Below, in pieces: positions 10,633 through 20,801 of a DNA stretch of 64,000 nucleotides. The position numbers were made by a program, and so were the translations under genes. The notes under the pieces are model-generated. The model was given only the letters and a program-made list of their open reading frames with translations. It had not been told where the DNA came from and did not search any database. The stretch comes from Photobacterium sp. JCM 19050 (lineage in GTDB: Bacteria; Pseudomonadota; Gammaproteobacteria; Enterobacterales; Vibrionaceae): positions 20,763 through 84,762 of the forward strand of contig BAXG01000024.1 in assembly GCA_001310455.1 (NCBI GenBank), given 5' to 3'. The number at the start of each line of letters is the position of its first letter. The first letter of the stretch is position 1.

Positions 10633-10661
10633 AAAAAGGCTCGCATTAGCGAGCCTTTTTT
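10633..10661 (+). terminator. Terminator after mdh
   Basis: AAAAAGGCTCGC and GCGAGCCTTTTTT form a near-perfect hairpin with an ATTA loop and a U-tract. It lies between the convergent mdh and ispB genes and could act in both directions. Confidence 0.85.
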
Positions 10662-10691
10662 GTATATGTGCTGAGTGGGGCAAAACCCGAG

Positions 10692-11662
10692 TTAACTCCG
10701 GCGATGTACTGAGATATGCGCCAGCGCGATCATTGCTTCTTTGAAGTCTGAATCCGGGATCGAATCAAGTGAGGCGACTGCTTTGGCTGCTTCTTCTTCG
10801 GCGCGCTGCTGGGTGTACTCCAGCGATCCCACTCGCTTCATACAGGCCAGAATAGGATCAAGCTTGTCGAGGCCGTTGCCGTTTTCGATCGCCTGACGGA
10901 TCATCTGGCGCTCTTCCTCTGTGCCATTCACCATAGCATGCAGCAGTGGCAGGGTTGGTTTGCCTTCAGCAAGGTCATCACCACGTTCTTGCCCATTTCC
11001 TTTCCGTCAGCCACGTAGTCCATGACATCGTCAACGAGCTGGAATGCTGTGCCGAGGTAGCGTCCGTAATCCTGCATCGCCTTTTCAATGATTTCATCGC
11101 TTTCGCAGATGATGGCACCCATTTGGGTCGCTGCTTCAAACAGGCGTGCAGTCTTAGAGTAAATAACCTGCATATAGCTCTGTTCAGTGGTATCAGGGTC
11201 GTTACAGTTCATTAACTGCTGAACTTCACCTTCGGCGATCACATTGGTTGCCTCGCTCATCAGATCAAGGATCCTCAAAGATCTAAGGCTGGTCATCATC
11301 TGAAAAGAGCGGGTGTAAATGTAGTCTCCGACCAGCACAGCTGCAGCGTTGCCAAATGTCGCGTTTGCCGTTGCTTTTCCACGGCGCATATTGGATTCGT
11401 CCACCACATCGTCGTGCAGCAGCGTTGCGGTGTGAATGAATTCGATAAACGCAGCAGCGGTGGTGTGTTTGTCACCCTGATATCCGAGCGCCTTCGCTGA
11501 CAGCACAGCCAGCATCGGGCGGATGCGTTTGCCCCCGCCACTGACGATGTAAAAGCCCAGTTGGTTAATCAGCGCGACATCAGAGTTCAGTTGGGCGAGA
11601 ATCTTGGCGTTGACCTCGGCCATGTCGGTATCGACGAGACTTTGGATAGCTTTAAAATCCAT
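10692..11662 (-). CDS. ispB: Octaprenyl diphosphate synthase IspB (one apparent frameshift)
   Basis: A trans-long-chain polyprenyl diphosphate synthase that makes the ubiquinone side chain from IPP and farnesyl diphosphate; essential in E. coli. The first Asp-rich motif is in LLHDDVVDES near residue 84, and the second is QLVDDVMDYV. GGGKRIRPML near the N-terminus is another hallmark. The frame breaks near 10980, where one G is missing from AAC-GTG-GGT-GAT-GAC, a position that reads NLGDDLAEGKPTLPL in relatives. The gene is divergent from rplU-rpmA, which is the standard arrangement. Confidence 0.94.
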
Positions 11663-11943
11663 TCACAATATCCGGCACAAAGGTTGAAGAGGGTCTCCCC
11701 TGGGTAATTAGGCGAGGATATTACACTAAAACCATGGTTTCTACACAGTAACCAACTTCCAATTTGGTGATACCGAAAGCGCTGTGCAGGTTTTCACCAT
11801 TTTTCTTTGTATAATCTCTTGCCAGATTGCAAATATTACCTTAGAATTCGCGCCCTATTGATGAATTATATGCGCACCCCCTTGTCGTGTATTTTATGAC
11901 CAAATTCGACATCGAAGGGCTGTGCGGAAATGCGGAGTTAAAC

Positions 11944-12255
11944 ATGTACGCTGTTTTCCAAAGTGGTGGTAAACAACACCGAGTAAGCGAAGGCCAAACT
12001 ATTCGCTTGGAAAAGCTTGACGTTGAAACTGGCGCTGCTATCGAATTCGATAAAGTAATGCTGGTTGCCAACGGCGACGACGTAAAAGTTGGCGCACCTT
12101 TCGTTGATGGCGGCAAAGTGACTGCTGAAGTAGTTACTCACGGCCGTGGCGACAAAGTGAAGATCGTTAAGTTCCGTCGTCGTAAGCATTCTCGCAAGCA
12201 GATGGGCCACCGTCAGTGGTTCACTGAAGTGAAAATCACTGGCATCAACGCGTAA
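11944..12255 (+). CDS. rplU: 50S ribosomal protein L21
   Basis: At 103 residues this is standard bacterial L21, a 23S rRNA-binding protein of the large subunit. It starts [18 protein letters not shown] and ends with the basic segment [21 protein letters not shown] followed by ITGINA. The ATG at 11944 is chosen because it gives the universal start and has GGAG seven bases upstream; an in-frame ATG at 11887 would add a non-family extension. A TATAAT hexamer at 11810-11815 is the likely -10 element of the rplU-rpmA promoter. Confidence 0.97.
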   Translation: MYAVFQSGGKQHRVSEGQTIRLEKLDVETGAAIEFDKVMLVANGDDVKVGAPFVDGGKVTAEVVTHGRGDKVKIVKFRRRKHSRKQMGHRQWFTEVKITGINA

Positions 12256-12271
12256 TTAGGAGAGCACTGAG

Positions 12272-12529
12272 ATGGCACACAAAAAAGCTGGCGGTTCTAC
12301 TCGTAACGGTCGCGATTCAGAAAGCAAACGCCTGGGTGTTAAGCGTTTCGGTGGTGAATCAGTTCTGGCTGGTAACATCATCGTTCGTCAGCGCGGCACT
12401 AAGTTCCACGCTGGTACTAACGTAGGCTGCGGTAAAGACCACACTCTGTTCGCACTGACCGACGGTAAGGTTAAGTTCGAAACTAAAGGTCCTAAGAACC
12501 GTAAGTTCGTAAGCATCGAATCTGAATAA
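12272..12529 (+). CDS. rpmA: 50S ribosomal protein L27
   Basis: The 85-residue protein is L27, whose N-terminal tail reaches the peptidyl transferase centre. It begins [20 protein letters not shown] and keeps the family core GVKRFGGE and [13 protein letters not shown]. It follows rplU by 16 bases with a clear AGGAG site, so the two are one operon. A terminator follows before obgE. The E. coli order has the permease gene yhbE between rpmA and obgE; none is present here. Confidence 0.97.
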   Translation: MAHKKAGGSTRNGRDSESKRLGVKRFGGESVLAGNIIVRQRGTKFHAGTNVGCGKDHTLFALTDGKVKFETKGPKNRKFVSIESE

Positions 12530-12552
12530 TTCAGAACGACGCGAAAGATTCG

Positions 12553-12581
12553 AAAGCCCTGCCTATATGGCGGGGCTTTTT
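12553..12581 (+). terminator. Terminator after rpmA
   Basis: AAAGCCCTGCC pairs with GGCGGGGCTTT (one T-G pair) around TATAT and ends in a T run, 23 bases after the rpmA stop. Confidence 0.85.
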
Positions 12582-12699
12582 ATTTATGGGCTCCCCTGAG
12601 TCCGGCCCGGAATCTTGCTTCATTCCCAGTAAAGAGCAATCTTGTGATGGGAATCTCGCCTAAGATCATTACAATACCCGGGTTAAAATCGAGTTTTGA

Positions 12700-13941
<1,242 letters not shown>

Positions 13942-13963
13942 TCCTGCTCTGTACGTTTGACAT

Positions 13964-13994
13964 AAAGCCGCCTGATTATTCTGGCGGCTTTTTT
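13964..13994 (+). terminator. Terminator after obgE
   Basis: AAAGCCGCC pairs with GGCGGCTTT around a ten-base loop, followed by further T residues. Confidence 0.85.
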
Positions 13995-14082
13995 GTACCG
14001 GCCTGATCTGGCTCAGGCTTTCTATTCAGCAAAGTGATATAACGATTGCTCTGTAGTTAATTCCGGAGAAAGGACACTTCCG

Positions 14083-14862
14083 ATGACAGCGCGTTTCGAC
14101 GAATCGGCTCAACGCGATATTTCCCGCCTGGTAATCAAAACCGGCCAAATGCTGCTCCAGCATGGTGCAGAAAGCCGTCTTGTGGCTGACCTCAGTTGCA
14201 GGATTGGTGAGGCGCTTGGTCTCGACAGCGTAGAAATTTCCCTTTCCGCCAGCTCTATGGTGGTTACCACCCTGACCGAAGATCATTGCATCACCACCGC
14301 CCGGCGCAGCCCGGACAGAGGGATCAACATGCATGTAGTGAGCGAGGTCCAGCGCACCGTCATTATGGTGGAGAAAGGCATACTTGATTTTGCCGGGGCC
14401 AGAAAACGCCTGGAGAGGATCAGGCCGCTCAGGTACAACCGCTGGTTGGTGGTGTTGATGATCGGGTTGTCATGTGCCAGCTTCAGCCGTTTGGCTGGTG
14501 GGGACTGGATGATCTTTGCAGTTACCTTTGTCGCCTCATCGATCGGGATGATCGTCCGGCAGGAGTTCGCCCATCGCCACTTCAATCCACTTCTGAATTT
14601 TGGGGTGACCGCTTTTGTCACCACCTCTGTTGCCGGACTTGCGGAAGTCTTCAACACTGGAAACCAGCCTTTTATTGCGATGGCGTCGGCGGTGTTAATG
14701 CTTGTGCCGGGTTTTCCGCTTATCAATGCGGTGTCTGACATGGTTAAGGGGTACGTCAATATGGGTATTGCGCGTTGGGTGTTTGCCAGCCTGCTGACGC
14801 TTTCAACCTGCCTTGGCATTATTGGAGCCATGAACCTGATCGGTGCCTGGGGGTGGGTATGA
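14083..14862 (+). CDS. yjjP: Threonine/serine exporter family protein, YjjP-like subunit
   Basis: The 259-residue protein belongs to the ThrE/DUF1212 family. The first 110 residues form a soluble domain (LLQHGAESRLVADLSCRIGE, then SLSASSMVVTTLTED). About five membrane segments follow, including the conserved MASAVLMLVPGFPLINAVSD. In E. coli, YjjP and YjjB act together as an inner-membrane succinate exporter, while ThrE of Corynebacterium exports threonine and serine; the substrate here is undetermined. Its stop codon overlaps the start of the YjjB-like gene (ATGA), so the two halves are translationally coupled. GGAGAAAGGA precedes the start. Confidence 0.88.
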   Translation: MTARFDESAQRDISRLVIKTGQMLLQHGAESRLVADLSCRIGEALGLDSVEISLSASSMVVTTLTEDHCITTARRSPDRGINMHVVSEVQRTVIMVEKGILDFAGARKRLERIRPLRYNRWLVVLMIGLSCASFSRLAGGDWMIFAVTFVASSIGMIVRQEFAHRHFNPLLNFGVTAFVTTSVAGLAEVFNTGNQPFIAMASAVLMLVPGFPLINAVSDMVKGYVNMGIARWVFASLLTLSTCLGIIGAMNLIGAWGWV

Positions 14863-15323
14863 ACCTGTTGTTGGCACTTCTTAATGATATGTTCTTTGCA
14901 GCCATTCCTGCGGTTGGTTTTGCGCTGGTTTTCAATGTTCCCAAACGGGCACTCAAGTATTGCGCCATCGGCGGGGCGCTTGGCCACGGCCTGCGCTTTT
15001 TGCTGATGCATTATGGTGTGTCGATTGAATGGGCGACACTGGTAGCCGCAACAACTGTCGGTATGGTCGGGATTTACTGGTCAAGGCGGTTTGTCGCTCA
15101 CCCCAAAGTGTTTACCGTTGCTGCGATGATCCCCATGGTGCCCGGGGTGTTCGCTTACAAGGCAATGATTGCGTTGGTAGAGATAAACCACCGTGGCTAT
15201 ACGCCGGAACTGCTCGGAGCCATGGTGGATAATTTCCTCAAGGCGCTGTTTATCATTGCTGCACTGGCTATTGGCCTTGCGATGCCGGGACTGCTGTTTT
15301 ATCGTCGACGTCCAGTGATATGA
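14859..15323 (+). CDS. yjjB: Threonine/serine exporter family protein, YjjB-like subunit
   Basis: This 154-residue membrane protein has about four hydrophobic segments and the DUF3815-type signature [19 protein letters not shown], with an NHRGYT stretch before the last helices. It corresponds to the C-terminal half of fused ThrE exporters and pairs with the YjjP-like subunit encoded just upstream, whose TGA it overlaps. Its own TGA overlaps an ATG in the folA frame at 15320, so the three genes may form one transcript. Confidence 0.87.
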   Translation: MNLLLALLNDMFFAAIPAVGFALVFNVPKRALKYCAIGGALGHGLRFLLMHYGVSIEWATLVAATTVGMVGIYWSRRFVAHPKVFTVAAMIPMVPGVFAYKAMIALVEINHRGYTPELLGAMVDNFLKALFIIAALAIGLAMPGLLFYRRRPVI

Positions 15324-15340
15324 CAATCCGGGAGAAGAGT

Positions 15341-15826
15341 TTGAAAATCAGCATGATTGCCGCGATGGCAAAGAACCGAATTATTGGTATGGATAACCAG
15401 ATGCCGTGGCACTTGCCGGCTGATTTTGCGTGGTTCAAACGCCAGACCCTGGGCAAGCCTGTGGTAATGGGCCGCAAAACATTTGAATCGATTGGTCGGC
15501 CACTCCCGGGGCGGCAGAATATCGTCATAAGCCGCGATCCGGCATTCACGTCGGATGGTATTACCGTAGTAAAAAGCCCGGAAGCTGCCATTGAGGCAGC
15601 CGGCAGTGTTGATGAGCTGATGGTTATCGGCGGCGGCTCAATTTACCAAACTTTCCTGCCTCTGGCGCAATGTCTTTACCTGACATTTGTTGATGCTGAG
15701 CTTGATGGTGACACCGCATTTCCTGACTGGGGGGACGGCTGGGAGCAGACTTTCAGCGAGCATTTTACGTCTGATGAGAAAAACCGGTTTGATATGGAAT
15801 TCACCATTTTCGACAGGGTTCAGTAA
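15341..15826 (+). CDS. folA: Dihydrofolate reductase
   Basis: FolA reduces dihydrofolate to tetrahydrofolate with NADPH and is the target of trimethoprim. The 161-residue frame shows the family core: [20 protein letters not shown] with the active-site Asp, [20 protein letters not shown] for cofactor binding, and [14 protein letters not shown] prefer the TTG at 15341 because GGAGAAGAG lies six bases upstream and the length matches the family. The alternative is an ATG at 15320 that overlaps the previous stop codon and would add seven residues. A terminator follows. Confidence 0.93.
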   Translation: MKISMIAAMAKNRIIGMDNQMPWHLPADFAWFKRQTLGKPVVMGRKTFESIGRPLPGRQNIVISRDPAFTSDGITVVKSPEAAIEAAGSVDELMVIGGGSIYQTFLPLAQCLYLTFVDAELDGDTAFPDWGDGWEQTFSEHFTSDEKNRFDMEFTIFDRVQ

Positions 15827-15840
15827 CCGGTCTTACAACG

Positions 15841-15868
15841 AAAAACGCAGCCTCGTGGCTGCGTTTTT
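15841..15868 (+). terminator. Terminator after folA
   Basis: AAAAACGCAGCC and GGCTGCGTTTTT form a perfect 12-pair hairpin with a TCGT loop. Confidence 0.88.
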
Positions 15869-15979
15869 CGTTCTCCGGCAGTTTCTTTCCTGACGTGGTG
15901 AGGGAGAAGAAAGACCCACCGGAAAAGTCTTTGGGATGCCTCTGCCAACCGGGCTGATCAGCAGGTTAATCCAGCTGGT

Positions 15980-16261
15980 TTACTCGTGATGACCGGTTTT
16001 GTGGTGCTCACGGGAATGACCTTTGTGGTCATGCTCTTTGGTTTTATGGTGCTTGCCACAGCAATTTTCATGGTGGTGGTGTTCAGGCACGGCATGCTTG
16101 TGGCCTTCAGGGTTACCACCGTGCTGGGTATGCGGGTGGCTCTTTTCATGCTCACGGAATTCATTATGGCGTGTATCGTGTGCGTGATGCTCTTCACCCG
16201 GGTAGCGGTGGGCCATTTTCTCTGACATCTCTTCCGCGTTATGTTGATGATTTACTGACAT
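15980..16261 (-). CDS. Small histidine-rich protein, putative metal binding
   Basis: This 93-residue protein contains 26 histidines (28%), many as HH or HHHH clusters alternating with Glu and Lys, and one adjacent CC pair (HHHHENCCGKHH). It has no hydrophobic segment or signal peptide, so it should be cytoplasmic. The start at 16261 has an excellent AGGAG seven bases upstream. A perfect inverted repeat sits just beyond that. The composition resembles nickel or zinc storage proteins such as Helicobacter Hpn, but this similarity is compositional only; I do not recognise the family. The opposite strand is also open, because CAC/CAT reads as GTG/ATG in antisense, but it lacks a ribosome site. Confidence 0.72.
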   Translation of the reverse strand: MSVNHQHNAEEMSEKMAHRYPGEEHHAHDTRHNEFREHEKSHPHTQHGGNPEGHKHAVPEHHHHENCCGKHHKTKEHDHKGHSREHHKTGHHE

Positions 16262-16271
16262 AATTTCTCCT

Positions 16272-16289
16272 AACGATGTATGCATCGTT
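16272..16289. promoter_or_regulatory. Inverted repeat in front of the histidine-rich gene
   Basis: AACGATG and CATCGTT flank a four-base centre (TATG), a perfect 7+7 dyad. It ends one base from the AGGAG ribosome site of the histidine-rich gene, so it could be an operator or lie at the transcript start. It does not match the Fur, Zur or NikR operators that I know. Confidence 0.45.
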
Positions 16290-16427
16290 TTGTCTTCTTG
16301 CAATCCAATATACGCCGGGTGCAGTGCGGCTCAACGGGCAGTATGTCAATGTAATCTATCGATTTTGTTGCTTGAACAATCAGCAGGAAAGGCGCAAGGG
16401 CAACCAGGAAGCTGCCCTGAATAGTGT

Positions 16428-17267
16428 TTATTTACGTTTATCGGCAGGGCAAGGCAGGGAGAACAATGCCATGTCTTCCCATCTCAGCATGGTCAGGCTT
16501 CCACCCCACACACAACCGGTATCGAGGCCTGCCAGTCCGTTATCGAGCGTGCCGCCAAGGGCCGCCCAATGCCCGAATACCAGGCATTCCTCCACAGGCA
16601 TACGCCCAGGAAGCTTAAACCAGGGTTCCAGAGAGCCGTCTGTGACCTGCTCAGGTGGCAACTTGCAGTCCATATCAAGGGAAGCATCAGGGAAACAGAA
16701 ACGCATCCTTGTGAGGGCGTTAATGATGTAACGGTAGCGGTTAATGCCCTTTAGTGATGGTGACCACTGTGCCGGTTCGTTGGCGTACATCTCCCGGATA
16801 AGCCACTGCCAGTCATCACTTTTGAGAACCGATTCCACTTCGCTTGCACAGGCTTTGGCTGTCTCTCTGTCCCACTGGGGTGAAAGGCCGGCATGGGTCA
16901 GGATAAACCCCGGATATTGGCTGTTCGGCATCGATTCATGGATGAGGAGCGGTTGCTGGCGAAGCCATGTCATCAGCTCATCACAGTCTGGGGCATCGTA
17001 TACCGGGCGGGTTTTGTCTTTGTCCTTTATCTTATGGACGCCGGCATAGACTGCCAGCATGTGCAGGTCATGGTTGCCGAGAACCGTCCTTGCACTGCTG
17101 CCGAGATCGCGTACAAAGCGCAGTGTCGAAAGGGAGTCCGGCCCCCGGGCTACCAGGTCGCCAGCCAGATAGAGCGTATCAGTTTCCGGCGAGAAACCGG
17201 CCGTATCCAGGAGCTTGCGCAGGTCCTGGTAGCAGCCATGGATATCGCCAATCAGATAGGTTGCCAA
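16428..17267 (-). CDS. apaH: Bis(5'-nucleosyl)-tetraphosphatase, symmetrical
   Basis: ApaH hydrolyses Ap4A to two ADP and also removes Np4 caps from RNA. The metallophosphoesterase motifs are in order: GDIHGCYQDL from residue 7, AGDLVARGPDSL, LGNHDLHML and LTHAGLSPQWD. The C-terminal FGHWAALGG completes the set. The length of 279 residues is normal. It is the last gene of the lptD-surA-pdxA-rsmA-apaG-apaH series, 13 bases after apaG, the order known from E. coli. Confidence 0.96.
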   Translation of the reverse strand: MATYLIGDIHGCYQDLRKLLDTAGFSPETDTLYLAGDLVARGPDSLSTLRFVRDLGSSARTVLGNHDLHMLAVYAGVHKIKDKDKTRPVYDAPDCDELMTWLRQQPLLIHESMPNSQYPGFILTHAGLSPQWDRETAKACASEVESVLKSDDWQWLIREMYANEPAQWSPSLKGINRYRYIINALTRMRFCFPDASLDMDCKLPPEQVTDGSLEPWFKLPGRMPVEECLVFGHWAALGGTLDNGLAGLDTGCVWGGSLTMLRWEDMALFSLPCPADKRK

Positions 17268-17280
17268 GGTGTACCTTCAG

Positions 17281-17655
17281 TTAATGAATGATATTGGGAA
17301 TGGCCAGGCGGAAAGGGGATATTTCGGTTTCGAATTCGCGGCCTGCTTCATCCACCATGGTATAGCGGCCCTGCATGACACCCATCGGTGTTTCAATAAC
17401 CGTTCCGCTGGTATAGGAGTATTGGCTGCCGGGAGAGAGGTGTGGCTGCTCACCAACCACACCTTCACCTTCCACTGACATCTTTTTGCCGTTGGCGTCC
17501 GTTATCAGCCATTGCCGGCGCAGGAGCTGCGCCGATGCTGTGCCGAGGTTGGAAATGGTTATGGTGTAAGAAAACACATAACGTTCATTTTCCGGATCCG
17601 ACTGTTCTTCCACAAAGTGGGTGACAACGTGGATCTGAATATTGGCTTTTTCCAT
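17281..17655 (-). CDS. apaG: ApaG protein (DUF525)
   Basis: At 124 residues this is a typical ApaG, a small immunoglobulin-like beta-sandwich protein of unsettled function (reported to bind divalent metals). It begins [20 protein letters not shown]. The family core [20 protein letters not shown] and [16 protein letters not shown] is intact. It lies between rsmA and apaH on the same strand, 29 bases after rsmA. Confidence 0.95.
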   Translation of the reverse strand: MEKANIQIHVVTHFVEEQSDPENERYVFSYTITISNLGTASAQLLRRQWLITDANGKKMSVEGEGVVGEQPHLSPGSQYSYTSGTVIETPMGVMQGRYTMVDEAGREFETEISPFRLAIPNIIH

Positions 17656-17684
17656 AGCATCCTTGTCAGTGTTTAATCCAAAAT

Positions 17685-18492
17685 TCAGCTCTGGTGGTTG
17701 GCGTCCAGCCAGTTTGCCAATGCAACAAACTGCCCCAGAGTCAGGTTTTCAGGGCGCATATCCGGTTTGATACCGAGGCTTTCCAGCGTTTCTGTATCAA
17801 CCAGGCTCTTGAAGCAGTTACGCACTGTTTTGCGGCGTTGGTTGAAGCTTCACGGCAAACACGGTCCAGCCATTTCAGGTTGGTTGCCGGGTGAGGCAGT
17901 GTGTCATGGGGAACCAGACGTACAACCGCTGAGTCCACTTTTGGTGCCGGTTTAAAAGACTCTGGCGGTACTTCCAGAACCGGTACGACTTTGCAGTAGT
18001 ATTGTGCCATCACGGTCAGACGACCGTACGCTTTAGTGCCCGGACCCGCTGCCAGACGGTTAACCACCTCTTTTTGCAACATAAAGTGCATGTCCGCAAT
18101 ACTGTCAGCATAGCTGAAAAGGTGGAACATCAGCGGAGTAGATACGTTGTAAGGCAGGTTACCGAATACGCGCAGCTTGTTTTCAGGCTTGGCCAGTTCA
18201 CTGAAATCGAAGCGCATGGCATCGCTTCGTGAATGGTCAGCTTGTCTTTCAGTTTAGGGTGATGGCGCAGTCGCTCGGCCAGATCGCGGTCAAGCTCAAC
18301 CACTGTCAGTTTGTCGACCTGGGCGGCAACCGGCTCTGTCAGGGCGCCAAGGCCCGGGCCGATTTCCAGCAGGTTCTGACCCGGTCTTGGATTGATGGCA
18401 CTGACGATACCATCAATGATAAATGGGTCGTTCAAAAAGTTCTGGCCAAAGCGCTTACGGGCGCGGTGGCCTAAATGGACGTTGTCACTCAT
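17685..18492 (-). CDS. rsmA: 16S rRNA dimethyltransferase RsmA/KsgA (two apparent frameshifts)
   Basis: RsmA dimethylates A1518 and A1519 of 16S rRNA during late 30S assembly. The N-terminal [18 protein letters not shown] and SAM motif [12 protein letters not shown] come before the first break near 18222, where GCG-GAT-GCC-ATG lost a G. The catalytic [15 protein letters not shown] follows. A second break near 17850 (GCT-TTC read as GCTTC) interrupts [11 protein letters not shown]. The corrected protein is about 269 residues. Its ATG overlaps the pdxA stop (ATGA), so the two are coupled. Confidence 0.93.
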
Positions 18493-19474
18493 GCTTGTTT
18501 GTCTACCAGTTGGATAGCGTGTGAGAGTGCGGTTCGCAGGCTGCCCGCATCAGCTTTCCCGGTTCCGGCAAGTTCAAGCGCGGTTCCGTGATCGACTGAG
18601 GTACGGATAAACGGCAAACCCAGTGTGATATTGACTGATTTACCAAATCCTTTGTACTTCAACACCGGTAATCCCTGGTCGTGATACATCGCCAGCACCG
18701 CATCCGCCTCTTTCAGATATTTCTCCTGGAAAAGGGTATCGGCGGGCAGTGGGCCAACTAAGTCCAGCCTTGTTCACGCAGTTTGTCGAGGGCGGGAATG
18801 ATAACATCAATCTCTTCCCTGCCAAGGTGACCGTCTTCCCCTGCGTGCGGGTTAAGGCCACAAACATAAATTTTGGGTGTCGCGATGCCGAACTTGGTTT
18901 TCAGGTCGTCATTCAGGATCGTGATGATTTTGTCCAGGCGCTCGGCGGTGATGGCTTTGGCAACATAGGCAAGTGGCAGGTGTGTGGTAACCAGTGCAAC
19001 CCGGAGGCCTTCGGTAGCCAGCATCATCACCACATCATTGGTATTGCTGTGCTGGGCAAAAAATTCGGTGTGACCACTGAAAGAAACGCCCGCCCGGTTA
19101 ATAATGCCTTTGTGTACCGGCCCGGTAACCACCGCATCAAACTCGCCTGCCATGTTACCTTCTGCGGCGCGGGTCAGTGTATCAAGGACATAGCGGCCAT
19201 TTTGCTCATTGAGCTCACCGGGTTTGACGTCGCCGCCAAGCGGAATGTCATCCACTACCAGGGTGCCCTTGCGCGAGGGTTGCGGAGAGGCATTTTCGTT
19301 GTAGCTGACAAAGCTCAGGTCAACTCCCAGACTTTTTGCCCTGTCTTCCAGCAAAGCCTGGCTGGCAATGATTACCAGTTCATGGGGCCAGTCCTGTCCT
19401 GCCAGGGATAAAATCAGGTCCGGGCCAATGCCGGCCGGTTCCCCTGGCGTTATGGCAATACGTTTAACGGGCAC
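18489..19474 (-). CDS. pdxA: 4-hydroxythreonine-4-phosphate dehydrogenase PdxA (one apparent frameshift)
   Basis: PdxA oxidises 4-phosphohydroxythreonine in the pyridoxal phosphate pathway. The N-terminus [15 protein letters not shown] is typical. Metal-ligand histidines are seen in [27 protein letters not shown] and [16 protein letters not shown]. The frame breaks near 18759, where ACT-TTA-GTT-GGC ([10 protein letters not shown]) lost one T. The start is a GTG at 19474 that lies within the surA end, with GGGAGAGGA upstream. The TGA overlaps the rsmA ATG. Confidence 0.93.
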
Positions 19475-20760
19475 TGTTGTCCTCTCCCATCATTTCCACG
19501 TAAGCACCGGCACGCAGCTCTTGCAGCCACGCTTGGGCTTCCTCGTTGAATTTACGACGGAACAGCAGGTTATAAGCGCGATTCTTTACTGCCGCATCCG
19601 TGCGGTCTACCTGTCGGCGGCCTTCTACTTCAACAATGTGCCAACCGTGGACGGTTTTAAATGGCTCACTGATTTTGCCTACCGGCAGCGTGTCGACCTG
19701 TTCCTTAAATTCTGGCACATAAATGTCTGATGTCTGCATCCCAGTTCACCACCGTTGGTAGCAGAACCTGGGTCTTGGCTGTATTGCTTGGCAAGGTCAG
19801 CAAAGCTCTTACGGCCTGATTTGATATCTTTTACCATGCCTTCCAGTTCTTTTTTCGCCATGTCATCGCTCAGGATGATAGATGGCTTAATCAGAATATG
19901 GCGAGCCTTGGTTTCGGTCACTGCAACGGTTTCCAGTCCCTTAACACCGGCAATTTTCAGGATATGGTATCCCACGCCACTGCGGAAAGGTCCGATGATG
20001 GCACCGTTGCCGTGAGCACCAATCTGGTCAGCAAAAATGGTCGGCATCTCTTCAAGGCGCATCCACCCCCAGTCACCGCCCTGGAACGCTTTAGGCCCTT
20101 TGGAGTAACGCAGTGCAAGGCTGGCAAAATCAGCCCCGTTTTTCAGCTGTCTGACCAGGTCATCGGCTTCATCTGCAACAGCTTTGCGCTCGGTGGCATC
20201 GGCATCGTCACTCAGCGTCAGCTGGATATGCTCAAGGTGATATGTCACCTGAGCCTGGTTCTTTTTGTTCAACTGTGCTGCAAGCGTGTCGACCTCTTGG
20301 GGAAGGATGTTGATTCGGCGGCGCACGTTGGCATTTCGCGCCTCAGCATGGCAATTTCCTTGCGCAGTTGTTCGCGGTAGGTTGCCCAACTGGTGCCTTC
20401 TTTGGTCACGGACTGGCGAAGGGCTTCGACACTTTCGTTGTTGTCTTTGGCAATTTTGCTGATTGCCTGGTCAAGCCGGGGATCATCAATGCGGATTCCC
20501 ATCTTTTCGGCCTGCTGGTATTGCAGCTCTTCAGTAATCAGGCGCTCTACGATCTGATTATTCAGTTCCTTCTCAGGAGGCAATGTCTGCCCCTGGGATA
20601 CGGCATTTTTTTCCACTGTGCGGTGCATACTGTCAACGTCACTTTTCAGAATGACGCCGTCATTAACCACTGCAACGACCTGGTCCAGCTCAGACGGCGC
20701 AGCAAACGCCAGTTGTGGAATAAGGAGCAGGTTAACAAGACACAATTTCCATTTTTTCAT
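19464..20760 (-). CDS. surA: Periplasmic chaperone and peptidyl-prolyl isomerase SurA (two apparent frameshifts)
   Basis: SurA escorts outer-membrane proteins, including LptD, through the periplasm. A signal peptide ([20 protein letters not shown]) precedes the N-terminal chaperone domain. Two parvulin domains follow: the first around [20 protein letters not shown] and the second around [15 protein letters not shown] and [13 protein letters not shown]. Breaks near 20344 and 19740 are each repaired by one extra G. The corrected length of about 432 residues fits the family. The gene sits between lptD (upstream, 41 bases) and pdxA (overlapping). Confidence 0.93.
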
Positions 20761-20801
20761 GGTGATTTCCAAAACTCGTAACTACTAGTCTTAAATGCCG
20801 G

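Noticed and set aside
15986..16225. Hydrophobic plus-strand frame opposite the histidine-rich gene
   Set aside because: CAC/CAT histidine codons read as GTG/ATG on the other strand, producing a false Val/Met-rich protein. It has no ribosome site, whereas the minus-strand frame has AGGAG.
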